The notes under the pieces were generated by a model. The model worked only from the letters and a program-made list of their open reading frames with translations. It was not told where the DNA came from and made no database searches. The position numbers were made by a program, and so were the translations under genes. From Muribaculaceae bacterium (GTDB lineage Bacteria; Bacteroidota; Bacteroidia; Bacteroidales; Muribaculaceae), in the NCBI GenBank assembly GCA_009775125.1, contig VSPD01000017.1, forward strand, positions 1 through 49,936: a stretch of DNA of 49,936 nucleotides, given 5' to 3'. Below, one piece after another: positions 15,627 to 24,745 of the stretch (position 1 is its first letter; each line of letters begins with the position of its first letter).

Positions 15627-17573
15627 TTAATCGCGGTGTTCTTGGATGATGAGGCCGGAAATCTTTACAGACTTGCCTGCGGGGAGGCCTGCGAAGTCGA
15701 AGGTGAATTTCACGGGGTTGAGAGCGTTGCCGCCTGCTTCAGCCACCTTGACGATTTCGATTACGTTGTCTTCTAACGCGTAGATGTCGTGACGGTCCTG
15801 TGTGAGGAAGATGTTGTCGTGATCGTCGCCACCTACTTCAACAACTTTAACAGTAGCGCCAGTAATGTCGACATCGGGAGTGAGGACTACGCGGATATCA
15901 TATTCCTTGCCTTCGGCGATGACGTTGGACGACTCGATGTGGAACTGGCCTTGCCATTGGCTGTAGCCTGCATCGGCATTGGCAGTGACGGTATAGACAC
16001 CGTCGGCGTATTCCACGGAAGGATCTTCAACAACAATCCAATCATCGGTCTGAGCCCAGAATGTGGTCATCTGGGTCATGTTGGCGTTTTTCCAGAGGTT
16101 GTCGTCGGAGTTTTCGTCAACCCAGGTAACGCTGGGTTTCTCGGGTTCGGGGCTTACGCCGGGGAAGGGGCCGGGGTTGAGAGAGTGCTCGATGACGGTG
16201 ATTTTGCGGATTTTGATTTCACCTGCGGGAGCGCCTGCAAAGTCGAACACGAAGAGGAAAGCGTCGCAGTCGACACCGGGGAGTTCTTCACGGTGGAAGA
16301 TATATTTCTCGTAGCCGGGAACTTTTTCTGTTTCAGCGAAGAGGAATACGCCGTCGTCGTCGGCCTTGGTGAGTTTGAATGTTGCCTTGGGAAGGTCGCC
16401 GCCGAGAGATTCAACTTCGACAGATACGTCATAGGTCTTGTCGGCCTGAGTAGCGAAACCGGGAACGTCGATCTTGACCTGAGCCTGCCATTGGTCGGTA
16501 CCGGGTGCTTCGGTGTAGTTAACGGTGAATTCGTCTTTTTCAACGGTCACTTCGGGTTCAACACCGGGAAGCCAGTCGGAAGTTACAGCAGTGTAGGATT
16601 CACGGAACGCGGGAGTAGAAGCGAGGTAGAGGTTGTTTTCGTTGTTGTAGTCGTAGCCTTCGAAAACAGGTTCCTGACCACCGTTCTGCGTGCCTTCGGG
16701 CACGAAGATGTAATGCCAAGCGATGCCGCCGTTATCGACCACGAGTTCCATCTTGTTGCGGCTGATAGACTGCACACGATAGCGGGGAGCGTCGATTGCT
16801 TCCTGGAAGGGAAGGTAGTTGAGGGTCTGGCCTGCGGGGAGTTCGATGTAGAGGGTCTCGCCTTCCATGTTGAAAGAGAAGGTGGATTCGCGGAGTTCGA
16901 AGGGCACGGAGTAGTCGTTGCCGTCGTTGGGGTTGTATTCACCGTAGGGCGACGAAGTTACGTCTTTGTTTACGTAGATTTTACCGTCTGTGCCGGGATC
17001 GAGTTTGAAAGAGCCGGAAGGAGCGGCGCCTGTGTCGCCGAATTCGAGGATAGTCTCGTACATGCCAGTGCCGGCCTTTTCATCTTCTCCGGCAGACCAC
17101 CAGTTGAGACCGTCGGAACCGGATTCACCGCAACCGATGTGACCTTTCGTTTTATAGGCCATTTCCCAACGCTTAGTAGCATTGTTGGTAAGCATTGCCA
17201 TGTAGGGCCCCCAGTCGATGATAGAATTCTCGATGGTGAAGGTGTAGGATTTTGAGCCTTGGCAAACGCCATTGCGGTTACCCATCTGCACTTCAACGTT
17301 GTAGGTGCCGGCCATGGTGATGAGGTCGGTGTAGCCGTTGACGGTGGACTGGGTGTATTTGCCTGCGGATTTCTCGATTTTCCAGATGGGATAGTATCCG
17401 GCGTTGTTGAGTTTGAATGTGACCTGGTTGGAAGACTGGTCAACAGTGATGACGGCATCAATCTCGTCGGCGAGGGGGAGTTGGCCGTTGGCGCCTTCGT
17501 ATTTCTCGGCGGAGCAAGCGGTCATTGCCCATCCGGCAACTGCGGCAGCCATCATATATATGAATTTTTTCAT
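15627..17573 (-). CDS. Surface glycan-binding lipoprotein of the Sus-like cluster
   Basis: A 648-residue lipoprotein (MTAC lipobox, Cys 20). An N-terminal PKD/Ig-like region (about residues 30-115) is followed by a central region rich in Trp, Tyr and Gly, then two similar C-terminal modules, each containing a QWQAQV or QWQGQF motif, a GYxxxxF/AxxxN-like strand and ending AGxPAGxxKIxxxxIxEH. These resemble carbohydrate-binding modules. Position directly after susD and before a GH16 enzyme matches the surface glycan-binding proteins of beta-1,3-glucan loci. No catalytic motif was seen. Glucan specificity is inferred from the neighbouring GH16 gene. Confidence 0.8.
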   Translation of the reverse strand: MKKFIYMMAAAVAGWAMTACSAEKYEGANGQLPLADEIDAVITVDQSSNQVTFKLNNAGYYPIWKIEKSAGKYTQSTVNGYTDLITMAGTYNVEVQMGNRNGVCQGSKSYTFTIENSIIDWGPYMAMLTNNATKRWEMAYKTKGHIGCGESGSDGLNWWSAGEDEKAGTGMYETILEFGDTGAAPSGSFKLDPGTDGKIYVNKDVTSSPYGEYNPNDGNDYSVPFELRESTFSFNMEGETLYIELPAGQTLNYLPFQEAIDAPRYRVQSISRNKMELVVDNGGIAWHYIFVPEGTQNGGQEPVFEGYDYNNENNLYLASTPAFRESYTAVTSDWLPGVEPEVTVEKDEFTVNYTEAPGTDQWQAQVKIDVPGFATQADKTYDVSVEVESLGGDLPKATFKLTKADDDGVFLFAETEKVPGYEKYIFHREELPGVDCDAFLFVFDFAGAPAGEIKIRKITVIEHSLNPGPFPGVSPEPEKPSVTWVDENSDDNLWKNANMTQMTTFWAQTDDWIVVEDPSVEYADGVYTVTANADAGYSQWQGQFHIESSNVIAEGKEYDIRVVLTPDVDITGATVKVVEVGGDDHDNIFLTQDRHDIYALEDNVIEIVKVAEAGGNALNPVKFTFDFAGLPAGKSVKISGLIIQEHRD

Positions 17574-17612
17574 AAATGTTTTTTTGATTTTTAGCCCGGG
17601 GTCCGATTTCAG

Positions 17613-17666
17613 TCGATTTATTTCGATTTAAGTCGATTTATCTCGAATTTAGCCGATTGAAATCGA
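17613..17666. repeat. 10-bp-period TCGATTTAA tandem repeat, copy 2
   Basis: Units TCGATTTATT, TCGATTTAAG, TCGATTTATC followed by degenerate ones. It lies inside the Sus-like cluster, between susD and the glycan-binding protein gene, so it should be transcribed with them. Confidence 0.8.
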
Positions 17667-17697
17667 ACGCCCGGCTTGATTAATTGCGAATGGACTA

Positions 17698-19296
17698 TTA
17701 ATAGTTGTTTTGAACCAGTGCGGGGTCGGAGTCGAGCTCGCCCTGAGCGATGGGAATGTATTTCTTGGAGGGAGTCCAAGTGTTGGTACGGTAGCCGTAG
17801 GAGTCGGGCACGAGGGCTGTGGAAGCCTTGTTGGCGTTGGAAACGCCGGCGATGCCTTCGGCACGCACGAGGTCGAAGTAACGTTTGCCTTCGCCCACGA
17901 ATTCGAGGCGACGTTCGGTGAGGACGTCGTCGACGGTAACTTTGTCGAGTTTGTCGATACCGGCGCGTTCGCGGATCTGGTTAACCCAAGTGAGGGCTTC
18001 GCCGGTTGCGGAGCCGCCTGTGCGGAGCGAAAGCTCGGCAGCGTTGAGGAGGGCTTCGGCAAGACGGTAAACGCGGAGGTTGTTGCCGTAGTTGAGGTTG
18101 ATATCCCAGTCGGTAGCGATTTCAGACTGACGGGGACGGTATTTCATGAGCCACATGTGAGTGTCCTGATAACGTTTGGTATATTCGACAGAGGGGTCGA
18201 TAACCCAAACGGTAGCGGCGCGGCGAACGTCGTTGTCGGCATACATGTTGTAAGTTTCCTCACGCACGGGGAGGAAGCCCCAGCCGTCGTTACCGGGATT
18301 CCAGAGGTCATCGCCGGGGAAGCCGTTGGGCGAGATAAGACAGGGAAGGATTGTACCGCCGATGGCGAGGGGCGAGTCCCAGCCGCGTTCGTGGTTGGCC
18401 TGCTCGTAGTTTACTTCCCAGATTGATTCGTTGCACCATTCGCCGGATTTCAACCAGATATCGTTGAAGTCGGGGTTGAGAGAGTAACCGCCATTGATGA
18501 CGAGTTTCATGTAGTCGAGTGCTTTGGAGAAGCGGGCTTCGTCGTTTTGGTACATAACCATTTCGGCATAGATCATGTAGGCCATGTCCATGGTTACGCG
18601 GCCGAGCTGGCCTTCGTCGTCATTGCCATCTTTGTCCTTGTAGTAGCGACGGGGAAGGGTGTTGAGGGTGATGAGGTCTTCGAGTTCAGCGATGAGCTGG
18701 TTGTAGACTTCGTCGGCCTTGAGCTGGGGAGCGGTGTAGGAACCTTCGAGGTTTTCGAGGTAGAAGGGCACGTTGCCGAAGTAGTGCCAGAGGTTGTTGT
18801 AGTAGTAGACACGGAGCAGACGAGCCTGAGCTTCGTAGAGTGCGCGGTTTTCTTCGGTGAGGTTGGCGGCGGCGTACTGTGATGTGTATTTGAGCACGTC
18901 GTTGCAACGCTTGATACCGGAGTAGTCGACAGTCCAGAGCGAAGAGAATGTGTTGTCCTGGTTAGCCTCGTAGTTGAAGAGCATGTGCCAGTTCTTCATA
19001 TCGTCTTTGTTGGAGCCACCTACCCAGAAGTTGTCGCCCATGATTTCGGCGTCGATGTTGAGGGCGTTGTATTGGCCCAAGCCCCAGTCGGGCCAGTGGA
19101 TGGGGTCGTAAGCTGCGACAACGGCTTCGTTGATGGTTTCGTCGGTTGTATAGTAATCTTCGAGGGGTTCGCCGGTGGGGTTTTCCACTTCGAGGAAATC
19201 GTCGGAGCAACCGGAGGCGAGGAGCGCGGCCACGCCTACCAGGCCCATGGAGAGGCCTTTGAACGATTTCGGTGCGAAAATATTAAGATATTTCAT
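17698..19296 (-). CDS. SusD/RagB family nutrient-binding outer-membrane lipoprotein
   Basis: A 532-residue SusD-family protein with lipobox ASGC (Cys 30) followed by SDDFLEVENP, typical of the family start. The helical scaffold segments are present: YEAQARLLRVYYYNNLWHYFGNVP near residue 155, the VRREETYNMYADNDVRRAA-like segment near 345, and the C-terminal RLAEALLNAAELSLR, VNQIRERAG, LTERRLEFVGEGKRYFDLVR and KYIPIAQGELDSDPALVQN. SusD forms the extracellular lid on its SusC partner and captures glycan. The susC gene is immediately upstream with a 25-base gap, so translation is probably linked. Confidence 0.96.
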   Translation of the reverse strand: MKYLNIFAPKSFKGLSMGLVGVAALLASGCSDDFLEVENPTGEPLEDYYTTDETINEAVVAAYDPIHWPDWGLGQYNALNIDAEIMGDNFWVGGSNKDDMKNWHMLFNYEANQDNTFSSLWTVDYSGIKRCNDVLKYTSQYAAANLTEENRALYEAQARLLRVYYYNNLWHYFGNVPFYLENLEGSYTAPQLKADEVYNQLIAELEDLITLNTLPRRYYKDKDGNDDEGQLGRVTMDMAYMIYAEMVMYQNDEARFSKALDYMKLVINGGYSLNPDFNDIWLKSGEWCNESIWEVNYEQANHERGWDSPLAIGGTILPCLISPNGFPGDDLWNPGNDGWGFLPVREETYNMYADNDVRRAATVWVIDPSVEYTKRYQDTHMWLMKYRPRQSEIATDWDINLNYGNNLRVYRLAEALLNAAELSLRTGGSATGEALTWVNQIRERAGIDKLDKVTVDDVLTERRLEFVGEGKRYFDLVRAEGIAGVSNANKASTALVPDSYGYRTNTWTPSKKYIPIAQGELDSDPALVQNNY

Positions 19297-19321
19297 GATT
19301 GATTTATTCTTTTAGATTAGG

Positions 19322-22300
19322 TTAGAAAGAGATTTGGGCACCGATAGTGAGAGTGCGGGCCTGGGGATAGATACCGCGGTCAACGCCGAGCGAAGTAGCG
19401 CCGGAGGAGATTTCGGGATCGTAGCCGTGATATTTTGTCCAGGTGCAGAGGTTTTCAGCCTGGAAGTAGAAGCGGAGGTTTTGAACGGCAACTTTGCGGG
19501 TGAGAGCCTGGGGAAGGGTGTAACCGATCACGAGGTTCTTGAAGCGGAAGTATGAGCCGTCGTAGACGTAGATGTCGGAAACCTGCCAGTTGGTGTTGTC
19601 GCCGGAAGCGAGACGGGGGTACTTGTTGGAAGTGCCTTCGCCACACCAGCGGCCGAGCATCCAGGAGGGGAAGTTACCGGAGTAAACGTCGGTACGGTAT
19701 GTAGCGTCGAATACGTCGGCACCGTGAACGCCCTGGAAGAAGAGGTTAAGGTCGAAGCCTTTCCATTCGGCGTTGAGGTTGAGACCGAATGTCCAGTCGG
19801 GAGTACCGTTACCGATGTCGGTGCGGTCCTTGTCGGTGATGAGGCCGTCGCCGTCAACGTCGACGTAGCGGAGGTCGCCGGGGATTGCGTTGGGCTGGAT
19901 CATGCCGCCGTCTTTGTTGACATAAGCGCGGACTTCGTCCATGTTCTGGAACACGCCGGCTGTCTTGTAACCGTAGAAGAAGGGGAAGGGCTTGCCGTTT
20001 TCACCGCGGGTAACGGTACCGGAGATACCCTGCACGCCGTCGAGGTTGATGAAGCCGTCGTTGTTACCGAGGTTGGTAAGTTCGTTTTTAAGGTAGGTTG
20101 CGTTACCTTTGAGAGAGATGTTGAAGTCTTGTACGCGGAATTTGTAGCCGAGTTCGAATTCGAAACCGGAGTTCTTCATGTCGCCCACGTTGCCGAGGGG
20201 TTTGGATTCACCTACATAAGAGGGGATGGGCATTTCGATGATCATGCCGTTGGTTTTCTTGATGTAGTAGTCGGCGCTGAATGTGAGCATGTTGTTGAAG
20301 AAGCCGAAGTCCAAGCCGAAGTCGGTCTGTTCGGATTCTTCCCATTTGAGGTTGGGGTTGGCGAGGCGGGAAGCCTTGGAACCGTTGAATTTGGTAGCGG
20401 TTTTACCGAAGAGGACGTTGTTGCCCATAGCGGTAAGGGAGGTGTAACCGAAGTCGCCGATGTTGTCGTTACCGTTCTTACCCCAAGATGCGCGGAACTT
20501 GAAGTTGGTAAGCCAGTCGCGAGTGGATTCCATGAATTTTTCGTTCATGATGTTCCAACCTGCGGATACAGAGGGGAATGTACCGTATTTGTTGTTGGAA
20601 CCGAAGCGGGAAGAACCGTCGCGGCGAACAGTTACGGCGATCATGTAGCGGTTGTCGAAGTCGTAGTTGGCACGGCCGAAGAGAGAAGACATGCGGTGTT
20701 CTGTCCAGATGCCGCCGCCTACGCCGTATTGTACGTTGGCGCCGGTGATGTTGCCGTCGGCGTCTTTCACGTATTCGATGTTGCCGGTGGTGTAGTTGAG
20801 GTAGGGCTTGTTGGGGTTAACAAGGTTCCAGCGGCTGCCGCTGAGGTCGTTGCCTTTGTATTTGAGAGCGGATTGGCCGAGGACTACGCCCACGGTGTGC
20901 TTGCCGAAAGTCTTGTTCCAAGAGAGGGTGTTTTCAATCTGCCATGTAGTGGAGTTTGCTTTGTACATGGAAGCGGAGGTGTGCTGGGCCTGGTTGTTAC
21001 CGGAGAGATAGTATTTCTCGGTGGTAGCGCCTTCATTGCCCCAGAAAGAGAGGTCGGCAGAATAAGAGAAGCGGTATTTGATAGTGTCCCAGAGCTGGAG
21101 TTCAGCAGCGAAGTTGGGCACGAATTTGTGCGACCAGTTGCGTGTGGGGTGCTGCTGCATGATAGCGAGGGGGTTGTTCATTTCCTGGTATGTACCTACG
21201 CGGCCTACGATGGTGTAGGGGTTGCCGTTGGCGTCGCGATAGAGGTCGTATTGGGGGAATGCGTCGATGAGGTCCTGAGCGACTTTGCCGGTAGCGACGG
21301 GAGCCACGGTGGGAGCCATGTAGAGGGCAGAACCGAGGATAGAGCCGAATTCGGAGTTGGTGCTTACGCCGGTGGAGTGTGTGCGGAGGTAAGCTACGTT
21401 GACGGTGAGGTCGAGTTTATTGAGGAAGTCGCGGTTTTTCGTCTCGTCCATCACGTTGTAGATATTGTTGGAGCGGAGGGTGAGGCGGTCGTAGTTGGAC
21501 TGGCCGTAGTTACCGCCGACGATACCGTCTTGTGTGAAGTAGCCGAGCGAGAGGTAGTAGTTAACTTTTTCAGTAGCGCCGGAGATGGAGAGGTCGTGGT
21601 TCATGACAGGAGCGTTGTCGTAGAACACCATGTCCTGCCAGTCCCAGCCGCCGCCTACGATGGGGTCGCCGTTGGAGTCGGTGAGGTTGTAAGGATCGGC
21701 GTAAGTGGGAGCCTGACCGCCGTTGATGAGTCGCTCGTTTTGAAGGATGGCGTAGTCGGTGGCGTTGGTTACGTCGCGTTTTTTAGCGGCGGTCTGCCAG
21801 CCGTAAGAGAAGTTGTAGTTGATCTGGGCTTTGCCTTGTTTACCTTTTTTGGTGGTAACGAGGATTACACCGTTGGCAGCACGGGCACCGTAGATTGCGC
21901 CGGCAGCAGCATCCTTGAGCACTTCGATAGACTCGATGTCGTTGGGGTTGACAAAGTCAAGGCCGCCACCGATGGGCATACCGTCTACGATGTAGAGGGG
22001 GTCGGAGTTGTTGATGGTACCTGTACCACGGACGCGCACGCGGGGAGCTTCACCGGGCTGACCGGACGAAGATGTAACGTTCACACCTGCGGCAAGACCT
22101 TTGAGGGCGTTGTCGAGACGTACGGGAGCCTGGTTTGCAAGGTCGTTAGCGTCGACTTTTGCGATTGAGGCTGTAACGACGGATTTCTTCATCACACCGT
22201 AACCTACGGCAACGACTTCGTCGAGGACGTTGGCGTTGGGCTGGAGTTTGATGGTCATGCCGTTGGCGGCTTTGACTTCTTTTGTGTCGTAGCCTACATA

Positions 22301-22534
22301 TGAAACAACGAGGGTTGTGCCGTTGGCGACGTCGAGACGGAATTGACCGTCGAGGTCGGTGACAGCACCTTTGGTGGTACCCTTTTCGATAACAGATACG
22401 CCGATGAGCGGTTCGTCCGTCTCATCGACTACGGTTCCGATGATCACGTTCTGTGCATAAACGTTGACCGAAAGGAACAGTCCGAGGACAGCGAGCAGGA
22501 CTCGCGCCGGGATTGATTTTAAGTAGCCTTTCAT
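19322..22534 (-). CDS. SusC/RagA family TonB-dependent outer-membrane transporter
   Basis: A 1070-residue receptor. Signal peptide residues 1-27 (ending NVYAQ), an N-terminal carboxypeptidase-regulatory-like domain (about 30-105, GTVVDETDEPLIGVSV to VVSYVGYDTKEV), the plug domain with ALKGLAAGVNVTSSSGQPGE and RVRGTGTINNSDPLYIVDG, then the long beta-barrel with VGYxxxx-type strands and a terminal LTIGAQISF. It imports oligosaccharides across the outer membrane with energy from TonB. It is the first gene of the cluster and has a leader of about 350 bases; no anti-sigma-binding N-terminal extension is seen, so an ECF-sigma/anti-sigma switch is unlikely. Confidence 0.97.
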   Translation of the reverse strand: MKGYLKSIPARVLLAVLGLFLSVNVYAQNVIIGTVVDETDEPLIGVSVIEKGTTKGAVTDLDGQFRLDVANGTTLVVSYVGYDTKEVKAANGMTIKLQPNANVLDEVVAVGYGVMKKSVVTASIAKVDANDLANQAPVRLDNALKGLAAGVNVTSSSGQPGEAPRVRVRGTGTINNSDPLYIVDGMPIGGGLDFVNPNDIESIEVLKDAAAGAIYGARAANGVILVTTKKGKQGKAQINYNFSYGWQTAAKKRDVTNATDYAILQNERLINGGQAPTYADPYNLTDSNGDPIVGGGWDWQDMVFYDNAPVMNHDLSISGATEKVNYYLSLGYFTQDGIVGGNYGQSNYDRLTLRSNNIYNVMDETKNRDFLNKLDLTVNVAYLRTHSTGVSTNSEFGSILGSALYMAPTVAPVATGKVAQDLIDAFPQYDLYRDANGNPYTIVGRVGTYQEMNNPLAIMQQHPTRNWSHKFVPNFAAELQLWDTIKYRFSYSADLSFWGNEGATTEKYYLSGNNQAQHTSASMYKANSTTWQIENTLSWNKTFGKHTVGVVLGQSALKYKGNDLSGSRWNLVNPNKPYLNYTTGNIEYVKDADGNITGANVQYGVGGGIWTEHRMSSLFGRANYDFDNRYMIAVTVRRDGSSRFGSNNKYGTFPSVSAGWNIMNEKFMESTRDWLTNFKFRASWGKNGNDNIGDFGYTSLTAMGNNVLFGKTATKFNGSKASRLANPNLKWEESEQTDFGLDFGFFNNMLTFSADYYIKKTNGMIIEMPIPSYVGESKPLGNVGDMKNSGFEFELGYKFRVQDFNISLKGNATYLKNELTNLGNNDGFINLDGVQGISGTVTRGENGKPFPFFYGYKTAGVFQNMDEVRAYVNKDGGMIQPNAIPGDLRYVDVDGDGLITDKDRTDIGNGTPDWTFGLNLNAEWKGFDLNLFFQGVHGADVFDATYRTDVYSGNFPSWMLGRWCGEGTSNKYPRLASGDNTNWQVSDIYVYDGSYFRFKNLVIGYTLPQALTRKVAVQNLRFYFQAENLCTWTKYHGYDPEISSGATSLGVDRGIYPQARTLTIGAQISF

Positions 22535-23022
22535 GTGAAAATGATGGGTAGTTATAAAAATTGTGATTGGTTTAGATTACAGTAAAAAAGTAAATTTCGG
22601 ATGTTTTGGATTAACGGGATTTAATTTAATTCAGTGATTAGGTTTTTAACGGGTTTTAATCGGAATATGCGTCAAGATATGCAATTTGCAACGCACTGAT
22701 GTGACGGATAAAAGGGACCAATCGGAATCAGGGGGTGTTTTGCGGTGTGCTGACGCTCGTGGAAGGTCCATGGTATTTACGACACACATCACAGCCGTAT
22801 TGCCGTGATTTGCAGCTTATTGTGTCGGGTTCGGTCGAAAAACAGGATTAATAAATATGACCGGATGTTTCGGATAATTAAGAAGACAACACAAAGTTAT
22901 AATAATTTTTGTGACCAATTCACATATGATAGGTTAAAATTTATTAAATTATGTTATTATTAACTTAATTAACCACTAATGTTAAATTGGGAGGCCGGCT
23001 GAAATAAGGCAATCGTGTAAAA
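22535..23022. promoter_or_regulatory. Long leader and promoter region of the Sus-like cluster
   Basis: About 490 bases without a gene. On the minus strand TAACTTTG (22892-22899) fits the -7 element, with a TTG 16 bases upstream, shorter than the usual 19, so the promoter call is weak. If used, the mRNA has a leader of about 350 bases before susC. No riboswitch or reading frame was recognised in it. Confidence 0.4.
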
Positions 23023-23121
23023 TCGAAATAAGTCGATTTAGGCCGAATTAGGTCAATCGATTTAATTCGATATATGTCGATTTATATCGATTTATATCGA
23101 TTTATATCGAATTAAGGCGAT
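23023..23121. repeat. 10-bp-period TCGATTTATA tandem repeat, copy 3
   Basis: About nine units; three consecutive units are identical (TCGATTTATA) and the others are variants. It lies between the promoter side of susC and the rplQ terminator and runs into a CCTCCGGCTTG-family repeat. Confidence 0.85.
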
Positions 23122-23125
23122 TATT

Positions 23126-23182
23126 TCACAAGCCGGAGGGTTCTTTGCCTTGCAAAGCGCTTCGCGGTTAATGTTCCTGCTT
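23126..23182. repeat. CCTCCGGCTTG-family dispersed repeat, 57 bases
   Basis: This 57-base segment matches the reverse complement of 49776-49832 with only about two differences. It includes TTGCAAAGCGCTTCGCGG and ends TGTTCCTGCTT. It is intergenic and next to the rplQ terminator. Confidence 0.85.
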
Positions 23183-23186
23183 AATG

Positions 23187-23219
23187 AAAAAGGCCGCCGG
23201 CTGATGCCGGTGGCCTTTT
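23187..23219 (-). terminator. Terminator of the ribosomal protein superoperon
   Basis: AAAAGGCC(G/A)CCGGC pairs with GCCGGTGGCCTTTT around a TGAT loop; a T-run follows on the minus strand. It lies 23 bases after the rplQ stop. Confidence 0.9.
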
Positions 23220-23241
23220 GGGTATCCTATGGGGGATGTGA

Positions 23242-23721
23242 TTATTCTGCTGCGGGTGCTTCTGCGGCAGGGGTTTCTGCTGCGGGTGCATCGGCTTTCT
23301 TGCCGGAACGGCGGCTGCGACGGGTCTTGGGAGCGTCGGCTTTTTTGCCGTTGCCGTAGGTTTCGTTGAAGTCGACGAGTTCGATGAAACAGGTCTTGGC
23401 GTTGTCGCCGAGACGGTTGCCGGTTTTGAGGATGCGGGTGTAACCTCCTTGGCGTTCGCCGATTTTCTGAGCTACGGTGTTGAAGAGCTCGGTGATGGCG
23501 TATTTGTTCTGGAGGTAGGAGAAGACGAGACGGCGGTTGGCCATTGTGTCTTCTTTGGCACGGTTGATCAGGGGCTCGGCGTACATACGGAGTGCCTTGG
23601 CTTTTGCCAGGGTTGTGAATATGCGCTTGTGCATGATCAATGAGATGGTCATATTGGCCAGGAGTGAGTCGCGGTGTGCTTTTTTGCGGCCCAGGTGGTT
23701 GAATGATTTATTGTGTCTCAT
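23242..23721 (-). CDS. rplQ: 50S ribosomal protein L17
   Basis: 159 residues, opening MRHNKSFNHLGRKKAHRDSL as expected for L17, with the core complete by about residue 118. The remaining roughly 40 residues form a low-complexity tail: a basic stretch (KTRRSRRSGKK) followed by Ala/Pro/Glu repeats (AAETPAAEAPAAE), an extension seen in Bacteroidetes L17 and absent from the 127-residue E. coli protein. Last gene of the superoperon, seven bases after rpoA. Confidence 0.98.
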   Translation of the reverse strand: MRHNKSFNHLGRKKAHRDSLLANMTISLIMHKRIFTTLAKAKALRMYAEPLINRAKEDTMANRRLVFSYLQNKYAITELFNTVAQKIGERQGGYTRILKTGNRLGDNAKTCFIELVDFNETYGNGKKADAPKTRRSRRSGKKADAPAAETPAAEAPAAE

Positions 23722-23727
23722 TGTGTT

Positions 23728-24723
23728 TTATTCTTTGTCGAGTTTGTATTTGGAGATGTCCATTCCGAAGGAAAGGTTGAGGTTGGTGAGGAGTTCTTCA
23801 AGCTCGGTGAGCGACTTTTTGCCGAAGTTGCGGAATTTTAACAGGTCGTTTTTGTTGAAAACAACGAGTTCGCCGAGTGTTTCGACTTCTGCGGATTTGA
23901 GGCAGTTGAGCGCGCGGACTGAGAGGTCCATGTCGACGAGTTTGGATTTGAGGAGCTGGCGCATGTGGAGCACTTCTTCATCGAATTCTTCGTTTGTATC
24001 GGCTTCGGGAGTTTCGAGTGTGATCTTCTCGTCGGAGAAGAGCATGAAGTGGTAGATGAGGATTTTAGCGGCTTCTTTGAGCGCGTCCTTGGGAAGGATT
24101 GATCCGTTTGTGGTGATTTCAAGCGTGAGCTTGTCGTAGTCGGTTTTTTGGTCGACGCGGTAGTTTTCGACTGTGTATTTCACGTTTTTGATAGGCGTGT
24201 AAATAGAGTCGATGGCGATTACGTTGAGGTCGTCGTCGCCGGGGTTACGGTTTTCGTCGGCCGGAATCCAGGAGCGTCCTTTGTTGATTGTAAGGGTGAT
24301 CGTAAATGACGCGCCCGGCTGGAGCCGGCAAATCACGAGCTCGGGATTCATTACTTCGAATCCGGTGAGAGCTTTTGAGATGTCGGCGGCAGTGAACTCC
24401 TCTTTACCTGACACAGTGATGGTGGTTTTCTCGTTTTCGGTGTCTTCCACAATCTGTTTGAGGTCGACTTTCTTGAGGTTAAGGATGATGTTTGTAACAT
24501 CTTCGATAACCCCGGGGATGGTGTCAAATTCGTGTTTAACGCCGTCGATTTTGATAGACGAGATAGCGTATCCTTCGAGAGAGGAGAGGAGTACGCGACG
24601 GAGGGCGTTGCCCACGGTGATGCCATAGCCGGGCTCCAAGGGTTTGAACTCGAATTTTCCGTAGAAGTTGTCGGCTTCCAACATCAACACTTTGTCGGGT
24701 TTCTGGAAAGCTAATATAGCCAT
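23728..24723 (-). CDS. rpoA: RNA polymerase alpha subunit
   Basis: 331 residues. The N-terminal assembly domain (LEPGYGITVGNALRRVLLSSLEG at about 30-53) dimerises and holds beta and beta prime; the C-terminal domain (about residues 255-331, with RALNCLKSAEVETLGELV and LLKFRNFGKKSLTELEELL) contacts DNA and activators. Length and motifs are normal. It sits between rpsD and rplQ, the standard alpha-operon place. Confidence 0.99.
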   Translation of the reverse strand: MAILAFQKPDKVLMLEADNFYGKFEFKPLEPGYGITVGNALRRVLLSSLEGYAISSIKIDGVKHEFDTIPGVIEDVTNIILNLKKVDLKQIVEDTENEKTTITVSGKEEFTAADISKALTGFEVMNPELVICRLQPGASFTITLTINKGRSWIPADENRNPGDDDLNVIAIDSIYTPIKNVKYTVENYRVDQKTDYDKLTLEITTNGSILPKDALKEAAKILIYHFMLFSDEKITLETPEADTNEEFDEEVLHMRQLLKSKLVDMDLSVRALNCLKSAEVETLGELVVFNKNDLLKFRNFGKKSLTELEELLTNLNLSFGMDISKYKLDKE

Positions 24724-24745
24724 GGATCAGGTGATTAGGAGTTAA

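Noticed and set aside
15789..17255. A 488-codon plus-strand frame across the glycan-binding protein gene
   Set aside because: Shadow of a real minus-strand lipoprotein gene with a good signal peptide; no motif on the plus strand.
19724..22168. An 814-codon open frame antisense to susC
   Set aside because: Its residues (Val, Glu, Gly, Asp-rich without motifs) reflect codon bias of susC on the other strand. susC is complete and clearly coding, so this is a shadow.
23150..23359. A 69-codon plus-strand frame overlapping the rplQ terminator
   Set aside because: It consists of the dispersed repeat plus the antisense of the Ala-rich L17 tail.
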